A stretch of DNA of 64,000 nt, taken from the NCBI GenBank assembly GCA_026120035.1, contig JALRME010000003.1, positions 930,001 through 994,000 on the forward strand, in the 5' to 3' direction. A program made the translations under genes and the position numbers. Each line of letters starts with the position of its first letter. The stretch's first letter is position 1. The notes under the pieces are model-generated. The model did no database searches. It was not told the origin of the DNA and saw only the letters and a list, made by a program, of their open reading frames with translations. The stretch comes from Coleophoma eucalyptorum (lineage: Eukaryota > Ascomycota > Leotiomycetes > Helotiales > Dermateaceae). Positions 34,866 to 47,325 of the stretch are shown here, piece after piece.

Positions 34866-36876
34866 CTATTTAACCTTTTTCAGAACGCTCTTCTTCGAGC
34901 TTTCATGAGCTAGTGGTGGGTAAGGTGATGAGTAGCCATTGTTTGGAAAAGCATCATTGGAAAACTTCATCCCATTCTGTAAAACACCTTTGTGCTTTCC
35001 AGCCTCCCGAGCTTCTACAGCTGCTTTTCGGGCCGCGTTAAACTGCGTCATTCGTTGCATAGCCAGCGAATCATGTTTCTGTACTTGACTTGCATGTCCC
35101 AGAAGCGGAAACTGGATAATCGCCGAGAAAATGTCAATGACTGCTTCTAGCTTAACCTTATGTCTCTTGGCTACTTCTTCGAATGGAAAATTACGTTGAC
35201 ATGTGCGTGCAATATCGGTGATTCTGTGATAGGAGTCAGTATGTATGATTGATGGTAAGATAAAATAATGCTTACAGGTTTAAGGAGAAATGTGGCGGTG
35301 ATTTATTGGTCATATTGTTATTCTGGTCCCTGGAAATTGCAGATCGAGGCACTGAGGTTGTGACTGAACCGTCATATTCAAACATACCATGAATATCTTT
35401 GGTAAGGAAAGTCATTGGATGTTGAGTTTTCGGTGATATCGGAGGTGTTGGAACATATCCGGGGACAGCTGTACTATCTCCAACATTCACAGCCACCTTC
35501 TGCCGCACCTCAGGTGGCGTAGTAGGATACTGGCATGCATATGTAGGTGTGCTTATTCTAGCTGGTGACCGTGGACCTTGGTGAATGGACCGGAAAGCGT
35601 CTATTGCGGGAATATTAAAATGCTGATCAGAAAAGGGAGATTCGGTGGGCATAGCTGGAGGGCTTTGCGATGATTGGCATTGAGGCACATTGTAAAGAGA
35701 TAGTGGTGATTGAATATCTGCTGTTGAGAAATATTCCCGGTGAGCCATTCCTGTCACGGCGTTCAACTGCAAAGTTCGGGATTGCTGTACCGCTGATTTG
35801 GCCTGTGGTTGTCTCTGCTGCGGTGGCCATGTCGATAATAGTGGCATGGGCTGAACTGGTAACTGCGAATGGTTATGGGGCACCGCTGTAGGTTGACTCG
35901 AGATAGCGCTTAGACGCGATGTTGCTTCGCAAGCTGGCGCACGAAGGGGCTCTGACGCTGTACCTTGTTGGCTCATGACCTGGTTCTCCCAAGTCAGAGT
36001 AGTCCAATTGAAGTTTGAAGCATCGGGAAATATCTGCCCTATGCTGGAAAATGTCGGCTGGTCGAGCCTCATAGTTTCAATTCTCGTAGCTCCACTATCG
36101 AAACCTAGCTCTGAATTTGTGATTCGAGCCATTGAAGAAGCTTGCATCGAATTATCGTATTCTGAGACTGACATGTAGTCGCTGTAATCCCTTTTCAAGC
36201 AAGCCCGGGAAAGCGGGAGACTTTGCGGATTTCGTTGTTGTTTTGAGGTAGAAACCTCCGAGTCTGTTGGCATCAAAGCAGCTGCCAGATTCGAGATTGA
36301 AGTTGGCTCGGGTGGTTGTGACAATAATAGATAACCCCCAGGACTGCACGTTATTGAAGGTCCATTGTCATGAAAAGTGATTGTTGTCATTCCTTTTGAT
36401 ATCCCTCGGATGTCCCTTCGTTCACTCTCCATAGCTGTGTTTGAACTAAGCGACCTAGAGATATCGAACGCCTTGGGGTCGCTTCGTATGCTCTTGGAGG
36501 GACTAGGGATTTGAACCGTAGTAAGTACGAACCATGGGCAAGAATAAGGGGCACGAAGGACTACACACGCTTTGTTTGGAACGTTCTTCTCGCACGATTC
36601 AGAGCTCACGTACATAACGTCGTCATCGCAGAGCTTTTCATTAGACCCATGAGATTCCGGTATGTTGATGAGGTGTCTGACAGCCTCAGGACGCTTCTCT
36701 TCAGGTTCGTTGGCAGTTCTCTGGCGCTGGATATCGCCCTCATATGCGATTTGAGCCTGGGCACCTGTAGGATGCCCCGAAGGTAACTCCCATGCTTTGG
36801 ATTTCTGTGAAGCCGTTTCTGGAATTGGCAAGGTGGCATGTAGTACTTTTGGCGTGAAATCACCTACTGTGGCCAT
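34866..36876 (-). CDS. Uncharacterised disordered protein with a short conserved-looking C-terminal helical region
   Basis: Two exons, complement(34866..35223, 35276..36876), encode 652 aa; the intron is 52 nt with a clean donor and a CACAG acceptor. Residues 1–530 are low-complexity, rich in Ser, Gln, Pro and Thr, with no domain I recognise and several SP/TP sites such as VPTPPISPKTQ. The region around the splice junction, LITDIARTCQRNFPFEEVAKRHKV and onward to IIQFPLLGH (about 533–580), is amphipathic and looks folded, possibly helix-turn-helix-like. The tail is Lys-rich (KKSVLKKVK). Transcription-related disorder plus a small helical module could suggest a regulator, but I have no family match and assign no function. 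Confidence 0.7.
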
Positions 36877-37655
36877 TTTGGGCGAAAATAAGGGTGTGCT
36901 GTCAATCTGCGAATCGCTAGACTTGTGTATGACAAGAATATTACAAGTTGCAGATAGGAAATTATAGTTATAGATAGATTAGTCAATGAGGCGAGAAAAC
37001 ATCTGCAAATACCCACCTATTTCAGAATAATATGAAAGGGAGAAAGCATGGTTCGGCCACACGTGGCCGAAATATCAATAAGTATTCTCCAATGAAAACC
37101 TAATGAAGGTGCATATGAAAGAGTACCACGATATGTCAAAGCAAACAAGAAAAAGAAGAGATCAACCTAGGTAAGGATATTGATTTCATTAGAAGCTTCG
37201 TGCTATCCCAATCACTATGATTGGGATATTTGAACTTTAAGCATGAGTACTAGATGTCTTGTTCAGAAGCGCTTTGATCAGCTCTCCGAACCGCGCAATT
37301 GCTCTTGCAATCGGCGATATTCAGCTCCTTGGCTGAATGAAGAAGGGCAACAGATATCCCGAGCAGTGCTTGTAAACTGATCGAAAATGCACCTAAATAC
37401 AGTAGCGATTGCGATTATATATGGAGAAGCAAAGCAAATCAGGAGTTAAAGGTACAGTGAGAGATTCTGAACCCTTCCAGTTCCCCATATCCTAATACCA
37501 CGTGATTAGCGATAAGAGCATCTCGGCGGAGCTCTCTACGAAGCTCAAACAACCTCACCTCTACCTTGAGCAGGCTCGTTACCACACAGGTCTTGCCACA
37601 AAAACGGTCCTACTTCTCGAGTCATATTCACTTTACTCTGGAATCGCCCTTCAAA
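36877..37655. promoter_or_regulatory. Divergent promoter between the unknown gene and CSN6
   Basis: Mixed sequence with an AATCACTATGATT inverted repeat at about 37210–37222 and no coding signal. The CSN6 leader is in-frame open for 30 codons upstream of the chosen ATG. Confidence 0.45.
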
Positions 37656-38927
37656 ATGGCGGCTGAGGAGAGGAACCCTCTACTTTCCGTGCAAAAGTCC
37701 TCGGACTCCGGTCTCCAGGTAGCCTTGCACCCGCTCGTACTCCTCACAATCTCAGATTACATCACAAGACATACGCTACGCCAACAGAAAGGGCCTATTG
37801 TTGGAGCCTTACTTGGAGCCCAAAATGGACGCGAAATTACCATCGAACATGCTTTTGAGTGTTTACTTGTGGAAATTGACGGGGAGATTGTCTTGAGCCA
37901 GGCTTGGTTTGAAGATCGATTGCAGCAGAGTAAGACTCGCCTGGGCATGTTTTGGGGTATTACTGACTCCTTGTTTTTAGTGAAAGATGTGCACAAAGTT
38001 CCTGCCCTTGATCTGGTTGGTTGGTATACCACTATGCCAACTTCTGGTCCTCAGGCAGTCCACCTTCCAATCCATAGTCAAATCCTTCAGACGTACAACG
38101 AATCTGCGATTCTACTTGGCTTCCACCCAACGGCCGTCTTGGAAGGCTCGGTGGGTGGAAAGCTTCCACTCACGATTTACGAGAGCAATTATGAAACGGA
38201 CGATAGCACAGCAGATTCAGGCGAGGATAAGGAGATGAAGGATGGCGAAACACAACTTGTATTGAGATTCAAGGAGTTGCCGTACAGTGTTGAGACTGGC
38301 GAGGCAGAGATGATTGGTGTCGACTTTGTGGCTCGAGGAGGGGGCAATGCGACCGCTATTGACAGCTCAGCCAACAAGCAACCAGAAGGTAGTGGCAAGG
38401 GCAAGAAGAAGACAACGGAGAAAGAAGAAACCGACAAGACAGGCGACCGTAGCTATTTGTCCAGGGAAGACGAAGAACTCATTGCGTCTCTGACGGCGAA
38501 GGCCAATGCGATCAAGATGCTGCATGCGAGAATCAACCTCATTGCCATGTATCTTCAAAATCTGCCACCCTCATTTATCGATGACTCTACCACTGAAGGT
38601 GCCGAGGATGCTTCCAAGAAACACACACCCATCAACTTTAGCCTTCTTCGCTCTATTCAAGCACTCCTCAGCCGACTGACTCTTCTCATTCCCGCTGATG
38701 CAGCTGCTTTCGAGCACGAATTAATGTCGGAGCATAATGACGTCAATCTAGTCTCCTTACTGAGCAGCATCACCGAGAGTGTTAAGGCTGTTAGAGAAGC
38801 AGGCCGAAAGTTTGCAGTAGTTGAGAACGCTAGATCGACAAAGCATGGCAAGTCAGATGGAAGATTAAACTGGAACGATGGTTCCGGCAATTCAGTCATG
38901 GGTGTTGGTGACTTGATGTCGGTGTAA
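37656..38927 (+). CDS. csnF: COP9 signalosome subunit 6 (MPN−, Csn6)
   Basis: Two exons, 37656..37929 and 37981..38927, give 406 aa. The MPN domain (about 20–160) starts LQVALHPLVLLTISDY and contains the GPIVGALLG core; the metal-binding JAMM motif is absent (PTSGPQAVHLPIHSQI), as expected for Csn6. A Ser/Lys/Glu-rich linker at about 235–275 precedes the helical C-terminal region. The COP9 signalosome removes Nedd8 from cullins and controls development and secondary metabolism in filamentous fungi. The 51-nt intron has no in-frame stop; splicing it gives RLQQMKDVHKVPALDLVGWY, the family pattern, so it is a true intron despite being readable. I chose MAAEERNP as start; an in-frame ATG lies 30 codons upstream. 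Confidence 0.9.
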   Translation: MAAEERNPLLSVQKSSDSGLQVALHPLVLLTISDYITRHTLRQQKGPIVGALLGAQNGREITIEHAFECLLVEIDGEIVLSQAWFEDRLQQSKTRLGMFWGITDSLFLVKDVHKVPALDLVGWYTTMPTSGPQAVHLPIHSQILQTYNESAILLGFHPTAVLEGSVGGKLPLTIYESNYETDDSTADSGEDKEMKDGETQLVLRFKELPYSVETGEAEMIGVDFVARGGGNATAIDSSANKQPEGSGKGKKKTTEKEETDKTGDRSYLSREDEELIASLTAKANAIKMLHARINLIAMYLQNLPPSFIDDSTTEGAEDASKKHTPINFSLLRSIQALLSRLTLLIPADAAAFEHELMSEHNDVNLVSLLSSITESVKAVREAGRKFAVVENARSTKHGKSDGRLNWNDGSGNSVMGVGDLMSV

Positions 38928-39159
38928 AGGAGCTATGATAATATTACAGCATAGTTGTGCCCATTGCATCGGTTTGGCGTCTGGTTTAGGGAAATCATGG
39001 TGGAAGGTCAAAGGCGTTGGGCATTACTCGCATACATGGCATAAGATGAGACATGGACTACAAAACAGAATCAGATCACTATAAAGCTCGCGTGTATCTT
39101 TGAAGTAACCTCCTTGATGGATATTTATCTTCAAGCATCCTCCTAAACCTGCATTGTCC

Positions 39160-40563
39160 TTACGTCTCAACTACTACTTTCAAAATAAGCTTCCCTTCAT
39201 CATCAACTGTGCGACCGGCCAGTTCAAAAGCCATTTGCGCGTTTGCCAATCCCCGTACTCGATGCGTAACCATATCATTCAGATCTGGCAGCTTCATTGC
39301 ACCCTTTCCACTCAGCAATCTGATACCGGTTGGATACGAGTTCGCATATCTGAATATTCCCAAAATATCTACTTCTCTAAGATGCGCAGCAGACATTGGC
39401 AGTGTCTGGATTGGAGTTCCCATACCGACCATAATAAGTTTTCCACCAGGTTTGGTTGCATAAAGCGCAGTTTGCATACATGCTTCTTTGCCAGTACACT
39501 CGAAGGTGATGTCTACACCATCGTCCTCATCATCGTCTAATTCAGGCATATCATCTTTGGTTGCGGCGAGAGCATCCGCTGCTACAGACCTAGCGCCATC
39601 GAGACGATCACTGATGCCAGAGTAAGAGGATAAAGGTGTCATGGCACCATCGCTCATAGCCGGGGTAGAAGTTCCCGATATGAAGATTGATGATGACGAG
39701 GAGACGGTGTGAAGTGCTCTTGGCACAACGTAGCCATGGGTTGCAAAGCCCTTAGAAACTGCATACTCGACTCTTCCTTCGTCTACGTCCATGATCGTCA
39801 CAAAAGTGCATCCGGACTGACGGGCCATAGCTGCCACCAGGATACCTACAGTTCCAGCTCCAATTACGAGCGCTGTTGAGCCTGGTGTAGGTGCTGCTCG
39901 GTTGAGAGCGTGAATTGCTACGGAGAGAGGTTCCAGGAGAGCAGCAGCGTCGAAGGAGACATGATCAGGAAGTCTGAGAGAGTCTTAGCAGATTCTCTTA
40001 TTAAAATCAATGGGGACTCACTTATGACACCAGATAGAAGGGTGATTGACTCTCTGCTGTAGAGTTCCTTGGAAGTGTGGAACACTCTTTGCACTACTGC
40101 GGAATCTCATCTTCTTGCAGAGATTGTACCGACCCTTCCTACAGATTCCACACTCCCCACAAGGAATGCCTACTTCAAGAGCAACTCTATCACCAAGCTT
40201 GAAGCCGTTGACTTGAGGACCGATAGCAACGACAACGCCGGAAGACTCATGACCAAGCGAGAGAGGAGCGCAGGCACAGAGATCGCCATTGGCAAATCTC
40301 TTGTAGTAGCTCACATCTGAGCCACAAATGCCAGTAGATTTGATGGAAATCTGCAACTCCCCAGCAAGAGGGTCTGAAATGCTTCTAGTCTCCTAGATAC
40401 ATGTTCACATTAAACTGTATACTGTCAAGAGTGCGGAATGTGTTCACCATACCAGCCGAACGTCCCTAGGCCCATGCAAGACAGAGGCTTCAATGCTGCA
40501 CTTTGCGTGGGATGCAGTCGATATCGGCTCAAGGAAGCGGTCCGATGCAATAGATGGCGCCAT
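39160..40563 (-). CDS. Zinc-dependent polyol dehydrogenase (sorbitol/xylitol dehydrogenase type)
   Basis: Three exons, complement(39160..39973, 40022..40392, 40453..40563), encode 431 aa; introns are 48 and 60 nt. MDR-superfamily motifs: catalytic zinc Cys in TGICGSDV, GHESSGVV with the zinc His/Glu, structural zinc Cys in CGECGICRKGRYNLC, the Rossmann motif GAGTVG, and an acidic residue in MDVDEGR that favours NAD over NADP. Such enzymes oxidise polyols (sorbitol, xylitol, L-arabinitol) to ketoses. The protein is about 60–70 residues longer than usual because of a Ser-rich then Asp-rich insert at about 245–312, inside the nucleotide-binding domain. The insert is in frame and contains no splice pair I would trust. 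The substrate cannot be read from sequence. Confidence 0.88.
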
Positions 40564-41809
40564 TGTATTGGCTATGCTGTATGCCAATACTTATAAATTG
40601 GTGAGATGAGGAGACAAATCCGTGGGGTGGTGGGGGTACTCTTGGAGGTATAAAGTCTTCGAAGTCTGCAGCTTTGAAAGCCCAAGTATAATCTTCAACC
40701 AGAGGACCTCTTCGCCGTATTAATAAGAAGAAAAGGACCAGCCTTCCAATGCACCCGATGAGTTCGTTGACTCGACAGAATTACTGCTACCACTCACAGA
40801 GCTCATAGCTATCTTGCGTTATCCCAGCAAAGTCAAAAGCACATGTGTCTAGGACTTGTGGACTTGCAGGCAGTACAGCTTCAATCAAATTCCCAGTTGG
40901 CGCAACCACCCTATGTCCCTAGGAAAGTCCAACGTGTGCTTCATCTGGATGATGCGGCTGGAACTCCCGGATCACACTTCTCGATGTAGAACCTCGACAT
41001 CAACATACGAGAGGCTAATTTATGCATCTCGCTTCAGCCATTCCGGGACTTGAACTCTATATATGGGGAGAGAGATACCGAACTAAATAAAAGTCCTGCA
41101 TGAGTATGACAATGCAATGAGATATTGCATGAGGTTCCGGTAGTATTGGACCGAAATCAGATGTAACAGCACGAAGTTGCTACGGAGTATGAATCTACCG
41201 TAGTGGGTACGAGCCAAGGGATTGAGAGTGCATTGTAGACTCCCAACCAGCCATACAGGAGTGGGCTCTGCGCGGGGTCCGGAAAATTGTACAGCGTGGC
41301 ACAGTGATAAAGTTGTGGCACTTCCGCAATAGGTCGAGTGCTTGATGTACGCGGCAAACAAAACTGAAATGTGCTCGACCAAGACGTTCCGAAATTCCGA
41401 GCCCCCCAAGAATATGCATTCAAGCTGTGCATACAACGAACGATGTTGATCATGGACAAAAACCCAGCTTAAGCCTCTATGTGATTAAAGCAAGCCTTGA
41501 TACGTCTGGCCGGCGAGTATGCATGCGACAGGCATCCTGCGCTCAATAACAGTATTATTGCAAAATTATTGGCGCGTATCTGCATGGCCAGAAATCTTGT
41601 AGCGGCGAGTGTTGAGAAGATGCAATGCCGTCAACTAGAACCAGATAATAATTTATTGCAACGATGGATAGCTTACCGGAGATGTTGAATATATGGCAAT
41701 TCAGAGTCAAATCCGGGTCCAGCAGTATCAATAATATGAAGAGAACAATAACATGAGAATACGGACTGTCATTATAGGGGTCATAGAAAACAGGCCGGGT
41801 TTTCACTTC
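40564..41809. other. Intergenic, no gene seen
   Basis: Promoter of the polyol dehydrogenase and 3' flank of the VPS17 gene. Only short overlapping open frames occur; no RNA gene or repeat is evident. Confidence 0.5.
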
Positions 41810-43743
41810 TTAGAAAGTACTTGTGGCCAATCGACTGGCTGCGTTTCGTGCATCAACTCTGTCCTCTTCGTCTTCCTTAACTCCTCCAAGACTCCCAGCA
41901 CTAGCTCCGCTAACAGCACGAGCTCGTCCATTTCCTTGCTCATCCTCGCCGTTCTCCTCCGGAACGCCTGACATGAAGCTGCCCGATATGCTCCTGTTCA
42001 ATCCATCAGGTCGTCTGGGGACGCCACTCCATGCATCTCCCTTAGGGCCTTGGCTGGCCGCAAGACTGGCCCTTCTCGCAGCTGGATGGGACTCTCGTCC
42101 CAATCTGCTGAGGCCACCGGAAGAATCAATTGCTCGAATGTCTGGCCTTACGCTTTCCAAGGTAGCCAGTGTTCTTCGTTCTGCCTCGATCTCACGCAAA
42201 ACATATTCCCGGATGCTGAGTTTTAGATCTGCAGCTGTACGAGCAAACCACTTTCGACGTTCTTGCACAAGGTTTGATGTTACTCTTTGTGTCTTTGCGT
42301 GTAGATAAAGCTCGTTGCTACGAGCTTCGTCGAGTGCAGAAATTGCTTCGTCTACCTTTTCGCGTCTGACAGAGGAGCTAGCCTTGAGTCTATCCGCAGC
42401 ATTAAGCTTGCTCCGAGTCAACTGCTGAGCTTGTATGAGCTCGCGCAGAAGGATGTGACGGTTTGTAAGTGTTTCTTTCACGATGAAGGCATCTTGGGAA
42501 TGATACTGGAGAGGATCACCAATCGTTGTAGCTTCAGCCGTGCCTTGAGCGGCATGAAAGTCGCCTGTAGTCTGAATCGTCTTTCCGAGTTTTCGGTAGG
42601 CATTAGCAAGGCCTGTATGCAGTTCCTGCACGTGCATCGCTCCCAGCTTGACGCCAAAGTCAGACTCAGCAAGTCCAAGGCCTATCAGGGTTAGCTCAGT
42701 CTTCTAATTCAGGATGTCGAGTCTGACCTCTTCGAGCTTTTACGAGCTTGTCCACTTTGTGACCTGCGTCCATAGTTCCAAGGTAAAAGAGTTTCACAAT
42801 AGGGCGAGCGTCTTGCAATTCTGGCGTGTCATCCGGTGGAGGCGCAAACTGTTTAATAACTCTTCTACGAACTCCTGTAGCCGGTTGTTTTCTTTTCAGC
42901 ATTGGGCTGTAACCAAAATCACTCTCCACAAAGAGTACCATCTCGTCATCTCTCATCAATACATCATTCGAGCACACATAGTTGAGCCACCTTTGCAGTC
43001 CGGCCTTAACGCGTACTTCGTCTTCGTCGGTGCCTGCTCCTGCAGATGTCAAAGCAGGAGGTACAGCAGGCACGATGGCTTCAGGGTTTGAAGATATCAA
43101 GTGGTCGGCAAGCTTCACGAATTCGGAATGTGTTCGTCGAACGTCGCGGAATTGTGTAGTGCGAAACTTTGGTAGATTCGTCTAATCAATATATGTTAGA
43201 AGACTTCAAGGACACATGAGATTCAGGGAACCTTACGTGTACGTCAAATCTTAGGATAGGATCCTTCCTGCCGGTTCTCTCGAGGCCTGTGATCTTTGCT
43301 TGTAGCTTGTAAGCAGGGGCTTGAACGGGCTGTGCTTGGCGTGCTGATTGATGATATCTCTGCGGTTGCTCTCTGGCAAACTCTGGAGTGTTTGACTGCT
43401 GTGGTGGCATCTGCTGTTGTTGGCCTAAAAATGGATGGTGCTGATCTGCTGCGCTGCTCTGCACCGAGTCTGCAGTGTCTGGCCGATGGCCATCGCTACT
43501 GGCATCTGTCACAGAATTGTCACCTGCACTGCTATCGGGTCTTCCAAATCCCCCACTGCTCACTGTATCATCATGAGAGTAGCCGCCATTGAAAGATGGT
43601 GAGCCGTACGGATTTGGCGATGTTGGAGCTTCCCCAGGAGAGCCAAACGTGGTCCGCGCATGCTGAGGAGATGGAACAGGAGAATTGCCCCATGGCGATG
43701 CCCCAGCTGGATGATCATCATGTATTGATGAAGAGTAGTCCAT
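41810..43743 (-). CDS. vps17: Vps17, retromer sorting nexin subunit
   Basis: Three exons, complement(41810..42681, 42728..43181, 43237..43743), give 610 aa; introns are 46 and 55 nt. A long Ser/Pro/Gln-rich N-terminus (about 1–140) is followed by the PX domain (about 145–265, YKLQAKITGLERTGRKDPILRF and FRDVRRTHSEFVKLADHL) and a BAR domain (about 320–530) of long charged helices. The C-terminal tail is disordered and Ser/Glu-rich. In yeast Vps17 pairs with Vps5 as the membrane-bending half of retromer, which returns cargo receptors from endosome to Golgi. The Vps17 assignment over Vps5 rests on the diverged PX basic pocket and the tail; the two are alike in plan, so Vps17 is likely rather than certain. 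Confidence 0.85.
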
Positions 43744-44122
43744 GTTGGGCTTGGATTGACGACTCGTGGATGCGACGCAGCTACAATGCGGGAGGTCGGA
43801 CGAAGTTGGGGCTATGACGTCGAGTCGTCAATTGCTCCCAGAGGGGCTATATACCGTGGTAAAACTTCCACGAGTGCTTATCAGGATGGCAAAAGACTGG
43901 TAGTTCCCGCTATTCAAAGCAGATCAACGTGTAACAAGTAAGCTTGAGTTGAGTTGAGTTGGTCACCTTGTTCCCCGGCCAGGCAGAGTAGATCCCGAAG
44001 CGGATTAGCGCCTAAGAAGTGGGCCGGATATTCTACCCAGAACGACAAGCGACCATGATCCAAAAAATTGATACAGAATACCCTTTTACTAATTGACGGC
44101 CACGAAGGAGGATGATGAGGTG
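43744..44122. promoter_or_regulatory. Divergent promoter between VPS17 and EF-G2
   Basis: 379 bp between start codons. It contains a GAGTTGAGTTGAGTTG tandem at about 43944–43959. No coding signal is seen. Confidence 0.5.
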
Positions 44123-46910
44123 ATGAGTCTCATGATTATAAGAAGACAGTTTTACACATGGCACCAGTGCTTTCGTTGTGGTCGCTCGGATAGGAAATTG
44201 AAAGGATGGGCTCCCAGTCCTTCATTCCGATATGCTTCAACATCTCCGTCATCACATGACGAGCTTACCAAAACTACTCGGAATATTGGTATCATTGCAC
44301 ATATCGACGCCGTAAGTGACGCTCGAATCTCTGAAGACTGGTGGTCAAGATTGATTGTCTAATTCACGATCCAGGGGAAAACCACAACAACGGAGCGGAT
44401 GCTCTACTACAGCGGGTTCACTCGTCGAATAGGAGGTACGTAAATAGACGTCCACCTAAGCGCTTAGATACCCATTGTGTCTGTTCTTTTATGTTTATTT
44501 TGTTTGTGTTTGAAGTGATGGCACCTTTAAGTTCTTGAGCTTCGAAATAATAGCGGGCTAATATTAATTAGATGTGGACGACGGGTCTACTGTGACAGAC
44601 TTTCTCCCAGCTGAGCGAGCACGTGGCATCACAATCCAGTCAGCGGCAGTTACGTTCAAATGGCCTCCGGAGAATGATGGAATCTCGTCTGGCAAGGGAA
44701 CTTACCCTAAATCCAATATTTCGCACACCATCAATCTTATCGACACTCCTGGTCATGCGGATTTCACATTCGAGGTTATTCGCTCCCTCAGAATACTCGA
44801 CGGAGCTGTCTGTGTTCTTGATGGAGTTGCAGGAGTTGAGGCTCAGACCGAGAAAGTTTGGGCTCAGGCGAATAACTGGAGCATACCAAGAATTGCCTTC
44901 GTAAACAAGCTGGACCGAGATGGTGCTGCCTTTGGCAGAACAGTGAAGGAGATAGGGTCAAGACTTCGAGGCTGGCCTGCTGTCTGCCAAATTCCGTGGT
45001 GGGAAGGTGGGAAAGGACGCTTCACTGGTGTTGGAGATGCAATCAACCTTCGAGCTCTGAAATGGGTAGAGGGAAGCGACGGCAAGATCATTCAAGGATT
45101 CTCGCTCGAAGACCTGAGAGAAGAAGATAAAGCATTTCAAGCAGAACTTATCAGAGCGCGCACAGCTCTTGTCGAAGTACTTTGTGAATTTGACGAAGAG
45201 CTTTTGGGCACCTGGTTGGAGTATGATGATGATAGCATGGCTATACCTGCACAGGCTATCACAGACAGCTTGCGACGCTGCATCATTGATGGGTCAGGCA
45301 GGCTTATACCGATATTTGCTGGGGCTAGCTTCAGGAACATCGGTGTCCAGCCTCTATTAGATGCTGTGAATGACCTTCTCCCAGATCCAACAGAAAGACC
45401 AGACGCCGAAGTCAGCCTTGGAAGCTCTAAAGGAACAATTTCAGAACTCCTGCAGGGTAAAATGATGCAGAGTCTTAGCTCTAATCGCCAGCTCTCAAAA
45501 AAGGCCAACAGGCCAACAGCGCTTGTTGCATCAATCGAGGCCTGCGCCTTAGCCTTTAAAGTCGTCAATGACCTTCGACGGGGTGTCCTCGTTTACGTTC
45601 GAGTTTACTCTGGGTCGATCAACCGCAATGCTGCATTGTGGAACACAAACCTCCATGTCACCGAAAGAGCCCAACGGTTACTACAGATGCAAGCATCCGA
45701 CGCCATTGAAATACCCAACATTCCGGCTGGTCAAATTGGTGTCATCGCAGGCTTGAAGCACGCACGAACTGGAGACACTTTGATGTCATATTCCGGCGCA
45801 AATCCTAAAACAGGACCGCCAGCTCCACTCAACACACTGCAGCTACGGCCAATCGAGGTCCCTCCTCCTGTTTTTTTTGCTGCTATTGAGCCACATAGCC
45901 TTAGCGAAGAGAAGAACGTAGCCGAAATTGTCGCTCTGCTGTTGAGAGAAGATCCAAGTTTGCATGTCAATATGGATGAAGAGTCTGGGCAAATGCTTTT
46001 AAGCGGCATGGGCGAACTCCATCTTGAGATTGCACGTGATCGATTGGTAAATGACTTCAAAGCGAAAGCTACCATGGGCAGTATTGAGATCAGCTATCGC
46101 GAGAGCATACTGTCTGCCACGTCAAGTCATCGGTATGAGTTTGATAGGGAGGTTGCTGGCAAGAAAGGGAGAGCAGCTTGCGAGGCTTTCCTCGAGCCAA
46201 TAGAGGGATCAGACGTTAGTCAAGGCTCCTCATTTGAACGTGATGGAAACATGATAACTATACGCATGCCAGAACTTGACGACGATGCGCCCCTACCAGG
46301 CGAACTGTCTGCCGAAGCAGTGTCAATGAGTCTCGTCAACGGAGCAACTGCAGCTCTAGCACGTGGTCCTCGACGTGCATTCCCGCTTCATTCCACTCAT
46401 GTTGTTCTCACATTCGACCCAAAATTGGATTGCTTCGGATCTGACACTACGCCAGTAGCGATTTCCTCAGCAGCAAGATTGGCAGTTCATACGGCATTGA
46501 ATGAAGCGCATTTCAATAACAATATCGCGCTCATGGAACCTGTCATGAATGTGGTTATTAGTTGTGATGAATCGAGTCTTGGTGCGATCGTACATGATCT
46601 GTCCTCGGCTCGAGGAGGGCACGTATTATCTCTAGAGAACGATAGTGATTCCGAAACAGCTTTTGCTGAGCTCCCTTCTATTGACATCGATCGTGTTTAC
46701 ACCCCTCCAGATCCATTTGCATCTGGGTCTGGAAGTGGCGTGAGTGAGAATGGACCTGGTCAACAAAGACATGTCACAGCTAGAGTACCATTGAAGGAGA
46801 TGGTCGGCTACCTGAAGCACCTCAGAAGTATGACAGGCGGGAGGGGTACATTTGTCATGACTGTCGATCGTTTCGAGAGACTCTCAGGTCCGAGGGAAAA
46901 GGCTGTGTAG
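44123..46910 (+). CDS. mef2: Mitochondrial elongation factor G2 (ribosome-releasing factor 2)
   Basis: Three exons, 44123..44311, 44375..44435 and 44572..46910, encode 862 aa; introns are 63 and 136 nt. The N-terminus has a mitochondrial presequence look ([10 protein letters not shown], Arg-rich, few acids). G-domain motifs: [12 protein letters not shown] (P-loop, split by intron 1), RGITIQSAA (switch I region), [19 protein letters not shown] domains II–V follow. The length agrees with Mef2 (about 820 aa in yeast). Mef2/GFM2 works with the mitochondrial recycling factor to split ribosomes after termination. I prefer Mef2 over Mef1 because the long insert in the later G domains and the C-terminal Ser/Gly-rich loop before [15 protein letters not shown] fit that branch. 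Confidence 0.88.
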
Positions 46911-47325
46911 GATGAGATGTATACTTATAGACCTTTTGTACGAATAGACTTTTTGATAACACTACCTCATCTTCTTCAACCGTTACCTAACATGGTCTCA
47001 GTCAAGATACCATCAGTCTCTGTTGCTAATAACAGGAATTTTAACTGCTACGCTATAAAGTGCAAATAACTTCAAGGGCAGAAAGTGTTACCAAATATAT
47101 ATTCTATCCTGCTACTCTACAAATTGCTCAATTGACTTTATGGTCATTTCTCTCCAGCCGAACCATGGTATCTTTCCGTCCAAACGCCAGCCACGTAACG
47201 CCGACTTGCAAATGCGTATCTAATCTCTCGTGTAGTACGCTAAACAACTTACAACAAAACTCGTACAAAAAGGTCCCTTTTCATCAACGATAACTCTGGG
47301 GTTCATGGCCAGGAACTTTAAGAAT
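46911..47325. other. Convergent 3' intergenic region
   Basis: Spacer between the 3' ends of EF-G2 (plus) and RPC31 (minus). Nothing recognisable is seen. Confidence 0.6.

Noticed and set aside
36505..36530. GGTTCAAATCC-like sequence on the minus strand inside the unknown gene
   Set aside because: No cloverleaf forms and it lies in a long coding exon.
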